Assembly: GCF_020559915.1 (NCBI RefSeq) | Contig: NZ_JAJCLZ010000006.1 | Span: 62,001 to 126,000, forward strand | Reading direction: 5' to 3' | Length of the DNA: 64,000 nucleotides | Source: Ruminococcus sp. 210702-SL.1.03 | Lineage (GTDB): Bacteria > Bacillota > Clostridia > Oscillospirales > Ruminococcaceae | Shown here: positions 7,898 to 15,460 of the stretch, in pieces | Numbering within the stretch: the stretch's first letter is position 1 | How the letters are laid out: each line of letters starts with the position of its first letter | Translations under genes and position numbers: made by a program | Notes under the pieces: model-generated | The model's input: only the letters and a program-made list of their open reading frames with translations | The model's database searches: none | What the model was told of the DNA's origin: nothing

Positions 7898-9874
7898 TCA
7901 CGAAAGACCTTTCGCTTTTTTCAGCGTTATGCCGTTTTTGCCGAGCGAGATCTCGTGGTCAAGTCCTACGAATTTGCCGTCCTCCTGCCAGAGAACTTTC
8001 TTGACGAATTTGTATTTTTCTTCGTCCCATGTGGTGAAGTCATCGAGCACAAGTCCGCCCGTGTCGCCCGAATTTGCGTTGTAGCACCAGAATGTGTGGT
8101 GCAGGTGGTACTTCTCGATTAGTGTGCGCATATGCGTCATCCAGGTGAGGTTCGGCTCGGTCATAAAGCCGCCCCATTCGCCTATCAGCAGCGGCGCGGT
8201 GTTTTCCTCGTAGATGTAGAACCAGTTGTCGTGCCAGCAGTCTTTCATCAGCGAATCGTAATTATAGCTGCCCTTGAACCACGGCTGTTCGTAAACGGTA
8301 GGGCCGTAATCGTGCGGCGAATACACCAGTTTATCCTGATATTTGCCGAGGTCTATCGGGTGATCCTTTACGCCGCGCAGATTTCCGCCCCACCAGTTGA
8401 AGTAAAAATCATCGCTGTTGGTCGAGTCGGCGCTGCCATTTTTCTTGGGGTAAACTTCCGTGCCCTCTACCATTATGAGCACATTCGGGTTTTTCGCGAG
8501 CACCTTGCCCGCCGCCGTTTCGGCAACGTATTTCCAGTTGTTCTCGTCCTTTGAGTTATCCCATTTCGCGGCGGACTTGCCCTCGTTCGGCTTGCCGTGC
8601 GGCTCGTTTTTGAGGTCGTAGGCGATTATCGTGTCGTTATCCTTGTAGCGCTCAGCCATCCACTCCAGCGCCGCGTAATAATCTTTGGTCTTGACTTTAT
8701 CGGTGTACCAGAGGTTCACGGTGTGGCCCGAGGCGTTTGTTTCGGCGCAGTGTATGTCTATCATCACTTTCAGACCGTTCTCCTCAGCCAGCTTTAAGAA
8801 ATAGTCGAATATTTGCAGGCTGTTCATCGAGTTCATCTCGGGATTATAGGCGTTGTTGTAATTCGCCTGCGGGTACTCGCCTGCCGCCCACTGGTTTATC
8901 AGCTCGGCGGAGAAGGGCACGCGGATAAGGTTAAAGCCGTGGTCGGCTATGCCCTTTACCGAGTCGGTCATAACGCTGTTCCAAAGTCCATCGAAAGTGT
9001 TCGTACCCGTGTTGTAGCCGAACCAGTTCACGCCCGTTATCCACACCTCTTTGCCGTTTTTATCATATATCTTGTTGCCGTCGGTGTGCAGCCAATCGTC
9101 GCCCTGCTTGGCTTTAGACGTGCGTTTCAGCAGCTTGTCGACGTCAACGCTTTCGCCCGAATTTGCGTTCTGCGAATTATTGTTATTATTGTTGTTCGCT
9201 TTCGGAACGCTGCCTTTTTTTACGGTGCAGTCTTTGCCGTTGAGCTTAGCCGATTTGACGTTCAGCGGGCCCTTTGTGCCAATGTTGCAGCCCAGCTCTA
9301 CAGTGCCGCCCGCAGCGACCTCCTTATTATAGTCGGCGGGGGTGATGGTGAGGGTGTCGCCCTTGCATTTGTATGTGCCGTTCCAGCCGTCGCAGCGGTC
9401 AAGTCCCTCTACCTCAAGGGTCAGCTTCCAGTCGGAAAGCGCCTCGCCGCCGTTTTTGAAAGACATCTCTATGCCCGTCATGGTAACGCCGCTGTCCTCC
9501 CATGTATTGCTGCCGTTGTAATAAAATACATAACCTTCGGCGGCTTCATCGTCTTTAGTATCTTCCTCAGCCTGCGAGTCCTCCGCTTCGCTTTCCTCAG
9601 CCTCGCTCTCGTCCTGCGGCTCTTCCTCAGAGCTTTCGTCGGCAGGGGAGTCCTCAGCTTCGCTCACGGCAGACTCGGCGGCGCTGCTCACGGCGGAGCT
9701 TTCGGCGCTGCTTTCGTCCTTATCCCGACCCGAAGCCAGCACCGCAACGGCTATCACCAGCGCGATTATCACCGCCGCCATAGCCGCAAACGCCGCGATT
9801 ATCTTCTTTGAAACGCGCGGCTCAGCCTTAGCTGTGGTGTCGTCCGTTTTCTTTGAATTGGTATCTTCTGACAT
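7898..9874 (-). CDS. Membrane-anchored GH5 endoglucanase with CBM2-like domain
   Basis: A 658-residue type II membrane protein predicted to hydrolyse beta-1,4-glucan (cellulose or a related glucan) at the cell surface. Order: cytosolic basic tail 1-22, one membrane helix 23-48, an acidic Ser/Glu/Asp linker 50-112, a CBM2-like beta-sandwich about 114-222 (with SDWKL and DGWNGTY), a poly-Asn linker 227-240, then a GH5 barrel about 262-640. The GH5 acid/base is Glu424 in NEPHG and the nucleophile Glu566 in IGEWGG. No dockerin or sortase motif is present, so attachment is by the N-terminal helix. The start has an AGGAGG site. Monocistronic with a consensus promoter. Exact glucan specificity cannot be read from sequence. 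Confidence 0.92.
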   Translation of the reverse strand: MSEDTNSKKTDDTTAKAEPRVSKKIIAAFAAMAAVIIALVIAVAVLASGRDKDESSAESSAVSSAAESAVSEAEDSPADESSEEEPQDESEAEESEAEDSQAEEDTKDDEAAEGYVFYYNGSNTWEDSGVTMTGIEMSFKNGGEALSDWKLTLEVEGLDRCDGWNGTYKCKGDTLTITPADYNKEVAAGGTVELGCNIGTKGPLNVKSAKLNGKDCTVKKGSVPKANNNNNNNSQNANSGESVDVDKLLKRTSKAKQGDDWLHTDGNKIYDKNGKEVWITGVNWFGYNTGTNTFDGLWNSVMTDSVKGIADHGFNLIRVPFSAELINQWAAGEYPQANYNNAYNPEMNSMNSLQIFDYFLKLAEENGLKVMIDIHCAETNASGHTVNLWYTDKVKTKDYYAALEWMAERYKDNDTIIAYDLKNEPHGKPNEGKSAAKWDNSKDENNWKYVAETAAGKVLAKNPNVLIMVEGTEVYPKKNGSADSTNSDDFYFNWWGGNLRGVKDHPIDLGKYQDKLVYSPHDYGPTVYEQPWFKGSYNYDSLMKDCWHDNWFYIYEENTAPLLIGEWGGFMTEPNLTWMTHMRTLIEKYHLHHTFWCYNANSGDTGGLVLDDFTTWDEEKYKFVKKVLWQEDGKFVGLDHEISLGKNGITLKKAKGLS

Positions 9875-9907
9875 AGCTTCCTCCTATAGAATTATTTTAT
9901 ACATATA

Positions 9908-9936
9908 ATTATACATTAAAATTTTCACAATTGCAA
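9908..9936 (-). promoter_or_regulatory. Promoter of the GH5 gene
   Basis: Minus-strand TTGCAA (9931-9936), 17 bp, TATAAT (9908-9913), about 35 bases upstream of the start codon. Confidence 0.75.
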
Positions 9937-9945
9937 TAGTTTTTA

Positions 9946-9979
9946 TAAAAAAAGCAGACGAAAATTTTCTTTCGCCTGC
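9946..9979 (-). terminator. Intrinsic terminator of rex
   Basis: GCAGGCGAAA pairs with TTTCGTCTGC (9954-9963 with 9970-9979, one G-U pair), followed on the minus strand by seven U. Confidence 0.85.
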
Positions 9980-10012
9980 CAATGTGCACGATGTTCAAAT
10001 ATCTAAATTGCG

Positions 10013-10684
10013 TTACTCCTCCGCTTCCTGCTCTCGGTCATCATCGTCTGAGGTGAGCACGTTCACGCCGTAGGTCAGCGTCAGCAGGCTGTCGCCGAGA
10101 TGGACGTTTTCTACAATTATGTCATCGTAGCCTATCGAGAGATCGTAGTGGGAAAAGTTCCAGAAAGCTTTCAGCCCCATGCCGACTAGCGTGTCAGCTA
10201 TCTGCTGGGTCGCGGCTTTCGGTATGCAGAGCACCGCGACTATCGGGTGATTTTCGCGGCAGAAGTTTTCCAGTGTTTTGATGTTCATAATTTTAAGGTT
10301 GCCGACCGTTTTGCCGGTAAGCTGCTCGTTGCTGTCGAAAATGCCTATCAGTTCGCAGCCGCGCGTGTCGAAATTTATGTGCGTCGCTATGGCTCTGCCG
10401 AGGTTGCCCGCGCCGATGAGTATGGTGCGAAACTGCTTGTCCACGCCGAGTATCTTGCCGATCTCCGCGCGCAGCTCGTCAACGTGGTAGCCGTAGCCCT
10501 GCTGACCGAAGCCGCCGAAGCAGTTGAGATCCTGCCGTATCTGCGAGGCGGTGAGTTTTATTCTCTGCGAAAGCTCGCGCGAGGAGATGCGGTCTACCCC
10601 CTGCTTGCTCAGCTCGCCGAGAAATCTGTAATACCGCGGCAGACGTTTAATTACTGACGCCGATATTGAACCGTTTTTAGACAT
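10013..10684 (-). CDS. rex: Redox-sensing transcriptional repressor Rex
   Basis: A 223-residue cytosolic repressor that binds DNA when NAD+ is high and releases it on binding NADH, controlling fermentation and NADH re-oxidation genes. It has an N-terminal winged helix (about 1-80, with TASQIRQDLNCFG) and a Rossmann domain carrying GAGNLG (91-96), then the C-terminal domain-swapped helix. The acidic C-terminus DDDDREQEAEE is longer than usual. The start at 10684 is preferred over a GTG 15 codons upstream because that would overlap the PHP gene; the intergenic gap is then 22 bases with a modest AGAAG site. Cotranscribed with the PHP phosphatase gene upstream and ended by its own terminator. Confidence 0.95.
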   Translation of the reverse strand: MSKNGSISASVIKRLPRYYRFLGELSKQGVDRISSRELSQRIKLTASQIRQDLNCFGGFGQQGYGYHVDELRAEIGKILGVDKQFRTILIGAGNLGRAIATHINFDTRGCELIGIFDSNEQLTGKTVGNLKIMNIKTLENFCRENHPIVAVLCIPKAATQQIADTLVGMGLKAFWNFSHYDLSIGYDDIIVENVHLGDSLLTLTYGVNVLTSDDDDREQEAEE

Positions 10685-10706
10685 ATTTACATCTTCTTTC
10701 TGATTT

Positions 10707-11567
10707 TTACAGCTTGATAAATTCCGCACGGCGCGCCTTAAAGTAGGCGGTGTACCTAAATCCCGCCTGCCGCGCTATCTCCGCGCCCTGCGCTATGCCC
10801 TTGCCGAGGTCGGCGGAGCAGTGCGCGTCTGAGCCGAGGGTTATAATCTCGCCGCCAAGCTCGCGGTAAAGCTTTACAAAGCCGAGGTCGGGCAGCGCCC
10901 TGCCGTACTTCTGCCGCAGTCCAGAGGTGTTTATCTCTATGCCCATGCCCCCGCCGATGAGTGTGCGGAATATCTCGGCGATGATGTCGTCGAAGCGGCG
11001 CAGGTCTATCTGAATGCCGTATTCGCCGCAAATGTAGCGCAGCGGGTAAGTGAGGTGGCCCAGCACGTCGAAACCGCCGCGGCGGCACATCTCGTACATC
11101 TGCGTGAAGTAGTCCTCAAGCAGCGCGGAGATCTCATAACTGTCCAATTTATCGTACTCTATCCAGTAGAAATCGTCCTGCCCCGCGTTTTGGTGGTGCG
11201 AGCCTATTATGAAGTCGAGCCGCTTGTCAGCCATTATCTGCTCGGCTTTTTCTATGTTTTGCAGCGGCTGTCCCAGCTCTATTCCGCAGAGCAGATCCAG
11301 CCTGCCGGCGTACTTTTCTTTAAGCGCGGTCTGCGCGGCGATGCTTGCGGGCGCGTACTTGCCGCTGCCGTACATATCGAAATCTCGCACGCCGTCGCCC
11401 TCTGCGCGCTCCCAAAAATTCACGTCGCAGTGGTCGGTGATGGCGTATTTTGCCAAACCAAGCTCTATCGCGCGCTCGCACATTTCCTCGGGCGCAGACT
11501 TCGCGTCGGGCGAAAAATTCGTGTGCGTGTGCAGGTCGCAAAGCCCGCGTATGCTGTTCTGCTCCAT
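10707..11567 (-). CDS. PHP-domain histidinol-phosphatase family protein
   Basis: A 286-residue metal-dependent phosphoesterase of the PHP superfamily, HisK/HisJ branch, which in the best-known cases dephosphorylates histidinol phosphate. Metal-binding motifs are seen in order: DLHTHTNFSPD (11-21), the ITDHCD motif (about 43-48), GIELG (about 93-97), IGSHH (about 118-122), GHLTYP (about 170-175), and GSDAH (about 246-250). No histidine-biosynthesis genes are nearby, so the substrate is open. Its start has a GGAGG site. No separate promoter lies between the preceding lipoprotein terminator and this gene, so read-through may supply its transcript. It precedes rex with a 22-base gap. Confidence 0.85.
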   Translation of the reverse strand: MEQNSIRGLCDLHTHTNFSPDAKSAPEEMCERAIELGLAKYAITDHCDVNFWERAEGDGVRDFDMYGSGKYAPASIAAQTALKEKYAGRLDLLCGIELGQPLQNIEKAEQIMADKRLDFIIGSHHQNAGQDDFYWIEYDKLDSYEISALLEDYFTQMYEMCRRGGFDVLGHLTYPLRYICGEYGIQIDLRRFDDIIAEIFRTLIGGGMGIEINTSGLRQKYGRALPDLGFVKLYRELGGEIITLGSDAHCSADLGKGIAQGAEIARQAGFRYTAYFKARRAEFIKL

Positions 11568-11581
11568 AAATATCCTCCGTC

Positions 11582-11610
11582 AAAAGAAAAGGGCGGGTAA
11601 ATATCCGCCC
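11582..11610 (-). terminator. Intrinsic terminator after the 226-codon lipoprotein frame
   Basis: GGGCGG/CCGCCC stem (11591-11596 with 11605-11610), with a minus-strand UUUUCUUUU tail. It sits between the lipoprotein stop and the PHP gene start, so it may be partially read through. Confidence 0.75.
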
Positions 11611-11619
11611 CTTGTCATA

Positions 11620-12210
11620 TCAGATCTTGAACTCAAAGCCCGCTTCGCTGCCCGCGTAATCGTAAGCGCAGTCGGTATCGGTCTGCGCCCTCAGCCAAAG
11701 CTCTGCGTCGCCCTCAGACCAGCCCTCTTCCAGTGTTCTTTCCACCGTGGACTTCGCAGTTTCGCCCGCGTTTATCTTAGTGCCCTGATATTCGGCGGTG
11801 AAAGCGAAGATGGTGTCGGGGTCGGTGAGGTCGGTGTAAACTTTCAGGCGCGGACGTATATCTAGCACAGCCGTTTCGCCCGAATTGTTGGTAACGCTTT
11901 CGGTAACTGTAAGCGTGCTTCTGTCCGCAGAAAGCTCGGCTTCATACGAAATGGTGAATTTGCCGTCGGCAGTGGTGATCTCGTTATCGGCGGTGCGCTC
12001 GAAGCTTATCGTTTCCCTCTCGCCGTTCGCCGTATCTTCGATGATCGGCTGCGTTTCCTGCTCGGTCTTAGCGCTCTGCGTGGTGGCAGCGCTCTGCTTT
12101 TCCTCAGCGTTTTTGGGCGCTTCGGTACTGCCGCATGAGGTCATTGCCGCGAATAGAGCCGCCGCCGAGATGACGGCTGTTGTCTTTTTGATTTTTCTGA
12201 TTTTTTTCAT
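11620..12210 (-). CDS. Lipoprotein of unknown function
   Basis: A 196-residue predicted lipoprotein I do not recognise. The start at 12210 follows an AGAAAGGAG site and opens a signal peptide (basic KKIRKIKK, hydrophobic 10-24) ending in the lipobox-like MTSC at about residue 28. A low-complexity Glu/Lys/Thr linker follows (about 30-70), then a roughly 110-residue domain rich in beta-prone segments with an Ig-like look (for example TISYEAEL, LTVTESVTNNSGE, TAEYQGTKINAGET). The TNNSGE pattern resembles the DUF4352/FxLYD type of telokin-like domains that measure or buffer envelope interactions, but that is a weak comparison. Monocistronic. Confidence 0.75.
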   Translation of the reverse strand: MKKIRKIKKTTAVISAAALFAAMTSCGSTEAPKNAEEKQSAATTQSAKTEQETQPIIEDTANGERETISFERTADNEITTADGKFTISYEAELSADRSTLTVTESVTNNSGETAVLDIRPRLKVYTDLTDPDTIFAFTAEYQGTKINAGETAKSTVERTLEEGWSEGDAELWLRAQTDTDCAYDYAGSEAGFEFKI

Positions 12211-12247
12211 GATAGATCGCTCCTTTCTGATCTTTTGTTCTGTAATA

Positions 12248-12276
12248 ATTATACAATATTTCCTTGCATAAGTCAA
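12248..12276 (-). promoter_or_regulatory. Promoter of the unknown lipoprotein gene
   Basis: Minus-strand TTGACT (12271-12276), 17 bp, TATAAT (12248-12253), about 40 bases before the start codon. Confidence 0.8.
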
Positions 12277-12337
12277 CAGAAACTCAGCAGAATAAAGCAA
12301 TTCTACATATTATCCAAATCCGCGAGCCGCGCTTTGG

Positions 12338-13693
12338 TCAGTTTTTCAGCGAGTGCAGGGGAGCGGGTATCTGACCGCCGCGGTTGATGAATTTCGAGGG
12401 CGATTCCTTGTGAAGCGGCATTACAGGGCCTTTTCCGAAAAGTCCGCCCCAGTCGAGAACTTCGCCGACCTTTTTGCCGATAGCAGGGATAACTCTTACC
12501 GCCGTGGTCTTTGTATTTACCATGCCGATAGCGGCTTCGTCCGCGATGATAGCGGCTATGGTGTCGGGCTCGGTGTCGCCGGGAACTACTATCATGTCAA
12601 GACCTACCGAGCATACGGCCGTCATAGCTTCGAGCTTCTCGATGGTGAGCGTGCCCGCTACCGCCGCGTCGATCATGCCCGCGTCCTCAGATACGGGGAT
12701 GAATGCGCCCGAAAGTCCGCCGATGCGCGAGCATGCCATTACGCCGCCCTTCTTAACAGCGTCGTTGAGCATAGCGAGGCAGGCGGTAGTGCCGTGAGTA
12801 CCGCAGCGCTCAAGGCCTATCTCTTCCAGAATGTGCGCTACCGAGTCGCCTACCGCGGGGGTCGGCGCGAGCGAGAGGTCTACTATGCCGAAAGGCACGC
12901 CTAATCTCTTAGAAGCGGTAACGCCTACCAGCTGACCTATCCTAGTTATCTTGTACGAGATCTCTTTTATAACGTCAGAGATCTTGGTGATGTCGGCGTC
13001 GGGGTACTTGCGCAGAGCGGCGCGTACAACTCCGGGGCCGGAAACGCCTACGTTTATCATGCAGTCAGGCTCGCCTACGCCGTGGTATGCGCCCGCCATA
13101 AAGGGGTTATCCTCTACCGAGTTGCAGAAAACTACCAGCTTTGCAGCACCGAAGCAGGCGCTGTCAACCGTCTTTTCCGCGCACTCTTTTACTATCCTGC
13201 CCATAAGTCCGCAGGCGTCAAGGTTTATACCAGTCTTTGTAGAGCCTATGTTTACGGAAGAGCAAACTCTTTCGGTAGAAGCCAGCGCTTCTGGTATCGA
13301 CTCGATAAGCTCACGGTCGCCCTCAGAGAAGCCCTTTTGTACCAGCGCGGTGTATCCGCCGATGAGGTTTACGCCCACCGCCTTAGCCGCTTCGTCCATA
13401 GCCTTAGCGAAAGGCACTGGCGAGCACTTGCAGGCTGCCGATATTATTGCTATCGGCGTTACGGATATACGCTTGTTGATTATCGGTATGCCGTATTCTT
13501 TCTCTATCTGCTCGCCTACTTTTACCAGGTCGCGGGCTTTCAGAGTTATTTTATCGTAAACTTTCTTGCAGGCTTTGTCGATGTCGGGGTCGATGCAGTC
13601 GAGCAGCGAAATTCCCATGGTTATAGTGCGTATGTCAAGACAATCGTCCTGTATCATGCGTATGGTCTCGAGTATATCATACTGATTTATCAT
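12338..13693 (-). CDS. UPF0210 (DUF711) family protein
   Basis: A 451-residue cytosolic protein of the PFL/UPF0210 family, full length and highly conserved in anaerobic Firmicutes and Archaea. The N-terminal [15 protein letters not shown] and internal glycine-rich segments ([34 protein letters not shown]) are typical. The fold is distantly like pyruvate formate-lyase but there is no glycyl-radical motif. Function is unknown. It is cotranscribed with the ACT-domain UPF0237 gene 35 bases upstream, the classic partner arrangement, suggesting an amino-acid- or metabolite-sensing pair. Confidence 0.92.
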   Translation of the reverse strand: MINQYDILETIRMIQDDCLDIRTITMGISLLDCIDPDIDKACKKVYDKITLKARDLVKVGEQIEKEYGIPIINKRISVTPIAIISAACKCSPVPFAKAMDEAAKAVGVNLIGGYTALVQKGFSEGDRELIESIPEALASTERVCSSVNIGSTKTGINLDACGLMGRIVKECAEKTVDSACFGAAKLVVFCNSVEDNPFMAGAYHGVGEPDCMINVGVSGPGVVRAALRKYPDADITKISDVIKEISYKITRIGQLVGVTASKRLGVPFGIVDLSLAPTPAVGDSVAHILEEIGLERCGTHGTTACLAMLNDAVKKGGVMACSRIGGLSGAFIPVSEDAGMIDAAVAGTLTIEKLEAMTAVCSVGLDMIVVPGDTEPDTIAAIIADEAAIGMVNTKTTAVRVIPAIGKKVGEVLDWGGLFGKGPVMPLHKESPSKFINRGGQIPAPLHSLKN

Positions 13694-13728
13694 TATGCTT
13701 TCTTACCTTTCTCAAAAAATGCAGAATA

Positions 13729-14001
13729 TCAGATGTGGTGCATACAATTAAAGATGTCCTCGTGCATAGCCAGCACTTTCAGACCCCACTCGTTCTCGCC
13801 CTTAGCGGCAAGCTTTTCAGCCATCTCGGCGAAGTCAATGTTGAGCTTGGAAATATCTACCAGCATTATCATAGCAAAGAGATCCTCGATGACCGACTGT
13901 GTAACTTCGATAACGTTAGCGTTATAATTTGCGCACTCGGTGCTTACTTTTGCGAGTATTCCTACTGCGTCCTTTCCAATTACGGTAACTATTGCTCTCA
14001 T
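13729..14001 (-). CDS. ACT domain protein, UPF0237 family
   Basis: A 90-residue single ACT domain (beta-alpha-beta-beta-alpha-beta) beginning MRAIVTVIGKDAVGILAKV, with the conserved glycine after the first strand that usually sits at the ligand-binding turn. ACT domains bind small molecules, mostly amino acids, at dimer interfaces. The family is almost always encoded next to UPF0210, as here, so it probably regulates or stabilises that protein (inference). First gene of the operon; promoter at 14064-14092. Confidence 0.92.
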   Translation of the reverse strand: MRAIVTVIGKDAVGILAKVSTECANYNANVIEVTQSVIEDLFAMIMLVDISKLNIDFAEMAEKLAAKGENEWGLKVLAMHEDIFNCMHHI

Positions 14002-14063
14002 GTTTATATACCATCCTTTCAGAATTTTGCTTGTTATTTGTTTGTCAAAAAAACTACAAAGTT

Positions 14064-14092
14064 ATTATAACACACATTTGCCGAAATTGCAA
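14064..14092 (-). promoter_or_regulatory. Promoter of the UPF0237-UPF0210 operon
   Basis: Minus-strand TTGCAA (14087-14092), 17 bp, TATAAT (14064-14069), about 60 bases upstream of the ACT gene. The next 150 bases (14093-14243) hold no gene that I can support. Confidence 0.8.
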
Positions 14093-14243
14093 GCGATTTT
14101 GCCGCCGCCGCCAAAAGATAAATTAACAAATTGTAAAATATCCCGCGCGTATATACGCCCGCAATTGCTCTAAACCCCTTTTTTTGCTGACTTTGCGCGG
14201 TGTAAAGAACTTGAAAAGGGCGCGTTAAATTTTGAAAAAGCTA

Positions 14244-14272
14244 TTGACATCGGCGCGCGGGCGTGATAAAAT
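14244..14272 (+). promoter_or_regulatory. Promoter of the polyamine operon leader
   Basis: TTGACA (14244-14249), 17 bp, TAAAAT (14267-14272), with the extended -10 element TGA immediately before the hexamer. Transcription would start near 14279, about 415 bases upstream of the first start codon. Confidence 0.8.
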
Positions 14273-14278
14273 AAAGAA

Positions 14279-14668
14279 AATTGCAATAGGCGATGTTTCA
14301 GAAAGTCATCGTACAGCAAATTTATTGACCACTTCGCCGCAGGGCGGAGAGTTGTGGAAACGGACAGCCCGGTCAAATGCCGAACGCTGCTTTTGGATAA
14401 AAGCGGCTGGCAACTTCTGTTGCCTTATTGAAATTCATTTTATAAGTACGCCATATTATCGGCGGTCTTGAAAAAAAGCCCGCCCTTACTTGTGAAACGG
14501 TCAATAAGAGTAGTAAAAGTGTTTGCTATATAGACTCTTCTGAAAACCAATATGCAGAAAAATAACAGGCTTTCGCTTGTGCGCTTCGGGAGTATACAAA
14601 AAGCGGCGGGCGGGGGGCTTCATGCACGCAGGTAAAAAAAGCAATGTGGCTTTTTACCTGCTTTTTTT
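14279..14668 (+). ncRNA. Long structured leader RNA of the polyamine operon (candidate riboswitch/attenuator)
   Basis: About 390 nt lie between the promoter and speD, ending in a strong terminator 28 bases before the start codon. It contains no convincing ORF but many local stems: 14291-14295/14307-14311, 14335-14338/14343-14346, 14386-14394/14399-14407, 14409-14414/14419-14424 (GGCAAC-TTCT-GTTGCC), 14461-14465/14480-14484 and 14506-14511/14534-14539. TTATTGACC (14322-14330) can pair with GGTCAA at 14371-14376 or, over nine perfect base pairs, with GGTCAATAA at 14499-14507, which are mutually exclusive. I do not recognise the TPP, SAM, lysine, glycine, cobalamin, M-box, ydaO, THF or fluoride consensus, nor tmRNA, RNase P, 6S or SRP RNA. 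A separate small RNA ending at the terminator remains possible. Confidence 0.6.
14628..14668 (+). terminator. Terminator/attenuator just upstream of speD
   Basis: An 11-bp perfect stem GCAGGTAAAAA/TTTTTACCTGC (14628-14638 with 14651-14661), extended by an inner GC pair, followed by seven T. It lies between the operon promoter and the first gene, where it must be controlled or read through for the operon to be expressed. Confidence 0.85.
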
Positions 14669-14695
14669 ATTTTTACAAGGGGTGACGATAAGATC

Positions 14696-15457
14696 ATGGA
14701 AAATAAGCTAAAGCTTTACGGCTTCAACAACCTTACAAAATCGCTCAGCTTCAATATCTACGATGTCTGTTACGCCAAAACTCAGCGCGAACAGCATAAG
14801 TACATCGAGTATATCGACGAGCAGTATAATTCCGAGCGAATTACCGATATAATGACCCACCTTACCGAAATGATAGGCGCGCAGGTGCTGAGCGTATCGA
14901 AGCAGGATTACGATCCGCAGGGGGCTTCGGCTACTTTCCTGATAGCGGACGACACCATGATACCCGCGGGCGGCAACGAGATAGCGGCGCACTTAGATAA
15001 AAGCCACGTTACCGTGCACACCTACCCCGAGTTTCACCCGCACAACAGCATAGCTACCTTTCGCGTAGATATTGACGTGGCTACCTGCGGCAAGATAACG
15101 CCGCTTACCGCGCTGGATTATCTTATAGGCAGCTTCGAATCTGACATTATAACGATGGATTACCGCGTGCGCGGCTTTACCCGCAACATCGACGGCGAGA
15201 AAATATTCATCGACCACAATATAACGTCTATACAGGATTACATCGACGAGGAAACTTTGCAGCGGTACGACGCGCTGGATATAAACGTGTATCAGGCGAA
15301 TATCTTTCACACAAAGATGCTGATAAAAGATCTGTACCTGCAAAATTATCTTTTCAATATCGACGCCGACGAGCTGCCGCCGCGCACACGGCTGGAAATA
15401 AGCGACGCGCTGCGCCGCGAGATGATAGAGATATTCAGCGGAAGGAACGTGTATTAA
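14696..15457 (+). CDS. speD: S-adenosylmethionine decarboxylase proenzyme (E. coli type)
   Basis: A 253-residue proenzyme that self-cleaves to form a pyruvoyl cofactor and decarboxylates SAM, providing the aminopropyl donor for spermidine. It is the long class 1A type. The cleavage site is [12 protein letters not shown] (101-112), with Ser103 becoming the pyruvoyl group, and the catalytic Cys lies in ATCGKITPL (Cys131). Start has an AAGGGGTG site. First gene of the operon; three bases separate it from the decarboxylase gene. Expression probably depends on the leader upstream. Confidence 0.95.
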   Translation: MENKLKLYGFNNLTKSLSFNIYDVCYAKTQREQHKYIEYIDEQYNSERITDIMTHLTEMIGAQVLSVSKQDYDPQGASATFLIADDTMIPAGGNEIAAHLDKSHVTVHTYPEFHPHNSIATFRVDIDVATCGKITPLTALDYLIGSFESDIITMDYRVRGFTRNIDGEKIFIDHNITSIQDYIDEETLQRYDALDINVYQANIFHTKMLIKDLYLQNYLFNIDADELPPRTRLEISDALRREMIEIFSGRNVY

Positions 15458-15460
15458 AAG

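Noticed and set aside
8813..9811. A 332-codon plus-strand frame opposite the GH5 gene
   Set aside because: Shadow of GH5; no ribosome site, promoter or recognisable product.
12314..12337. Terminator after the UPF0210 gene
   Set aside because: A CCAAA-xCGCG/CGCGxx-TTTGG hairpin is present but no U tract follows it, so I did not annotate it.
14232..14471. A 79-codon plus-strand frame inside the polyamine leader
   Set aside because: It starts upstream of the promoter -35 box, has no ribosome site, and its composition looks random; the region is better explained as structured RNA.
14279..14668. tmRNA, RNase P RNA, 6S RNA or SRP RNA
   Set aside because: The tRNA-like ends of tmRNA, the P4 core of RNase P and the SRP apical loop are not found; 6S RNA would be about half the length.
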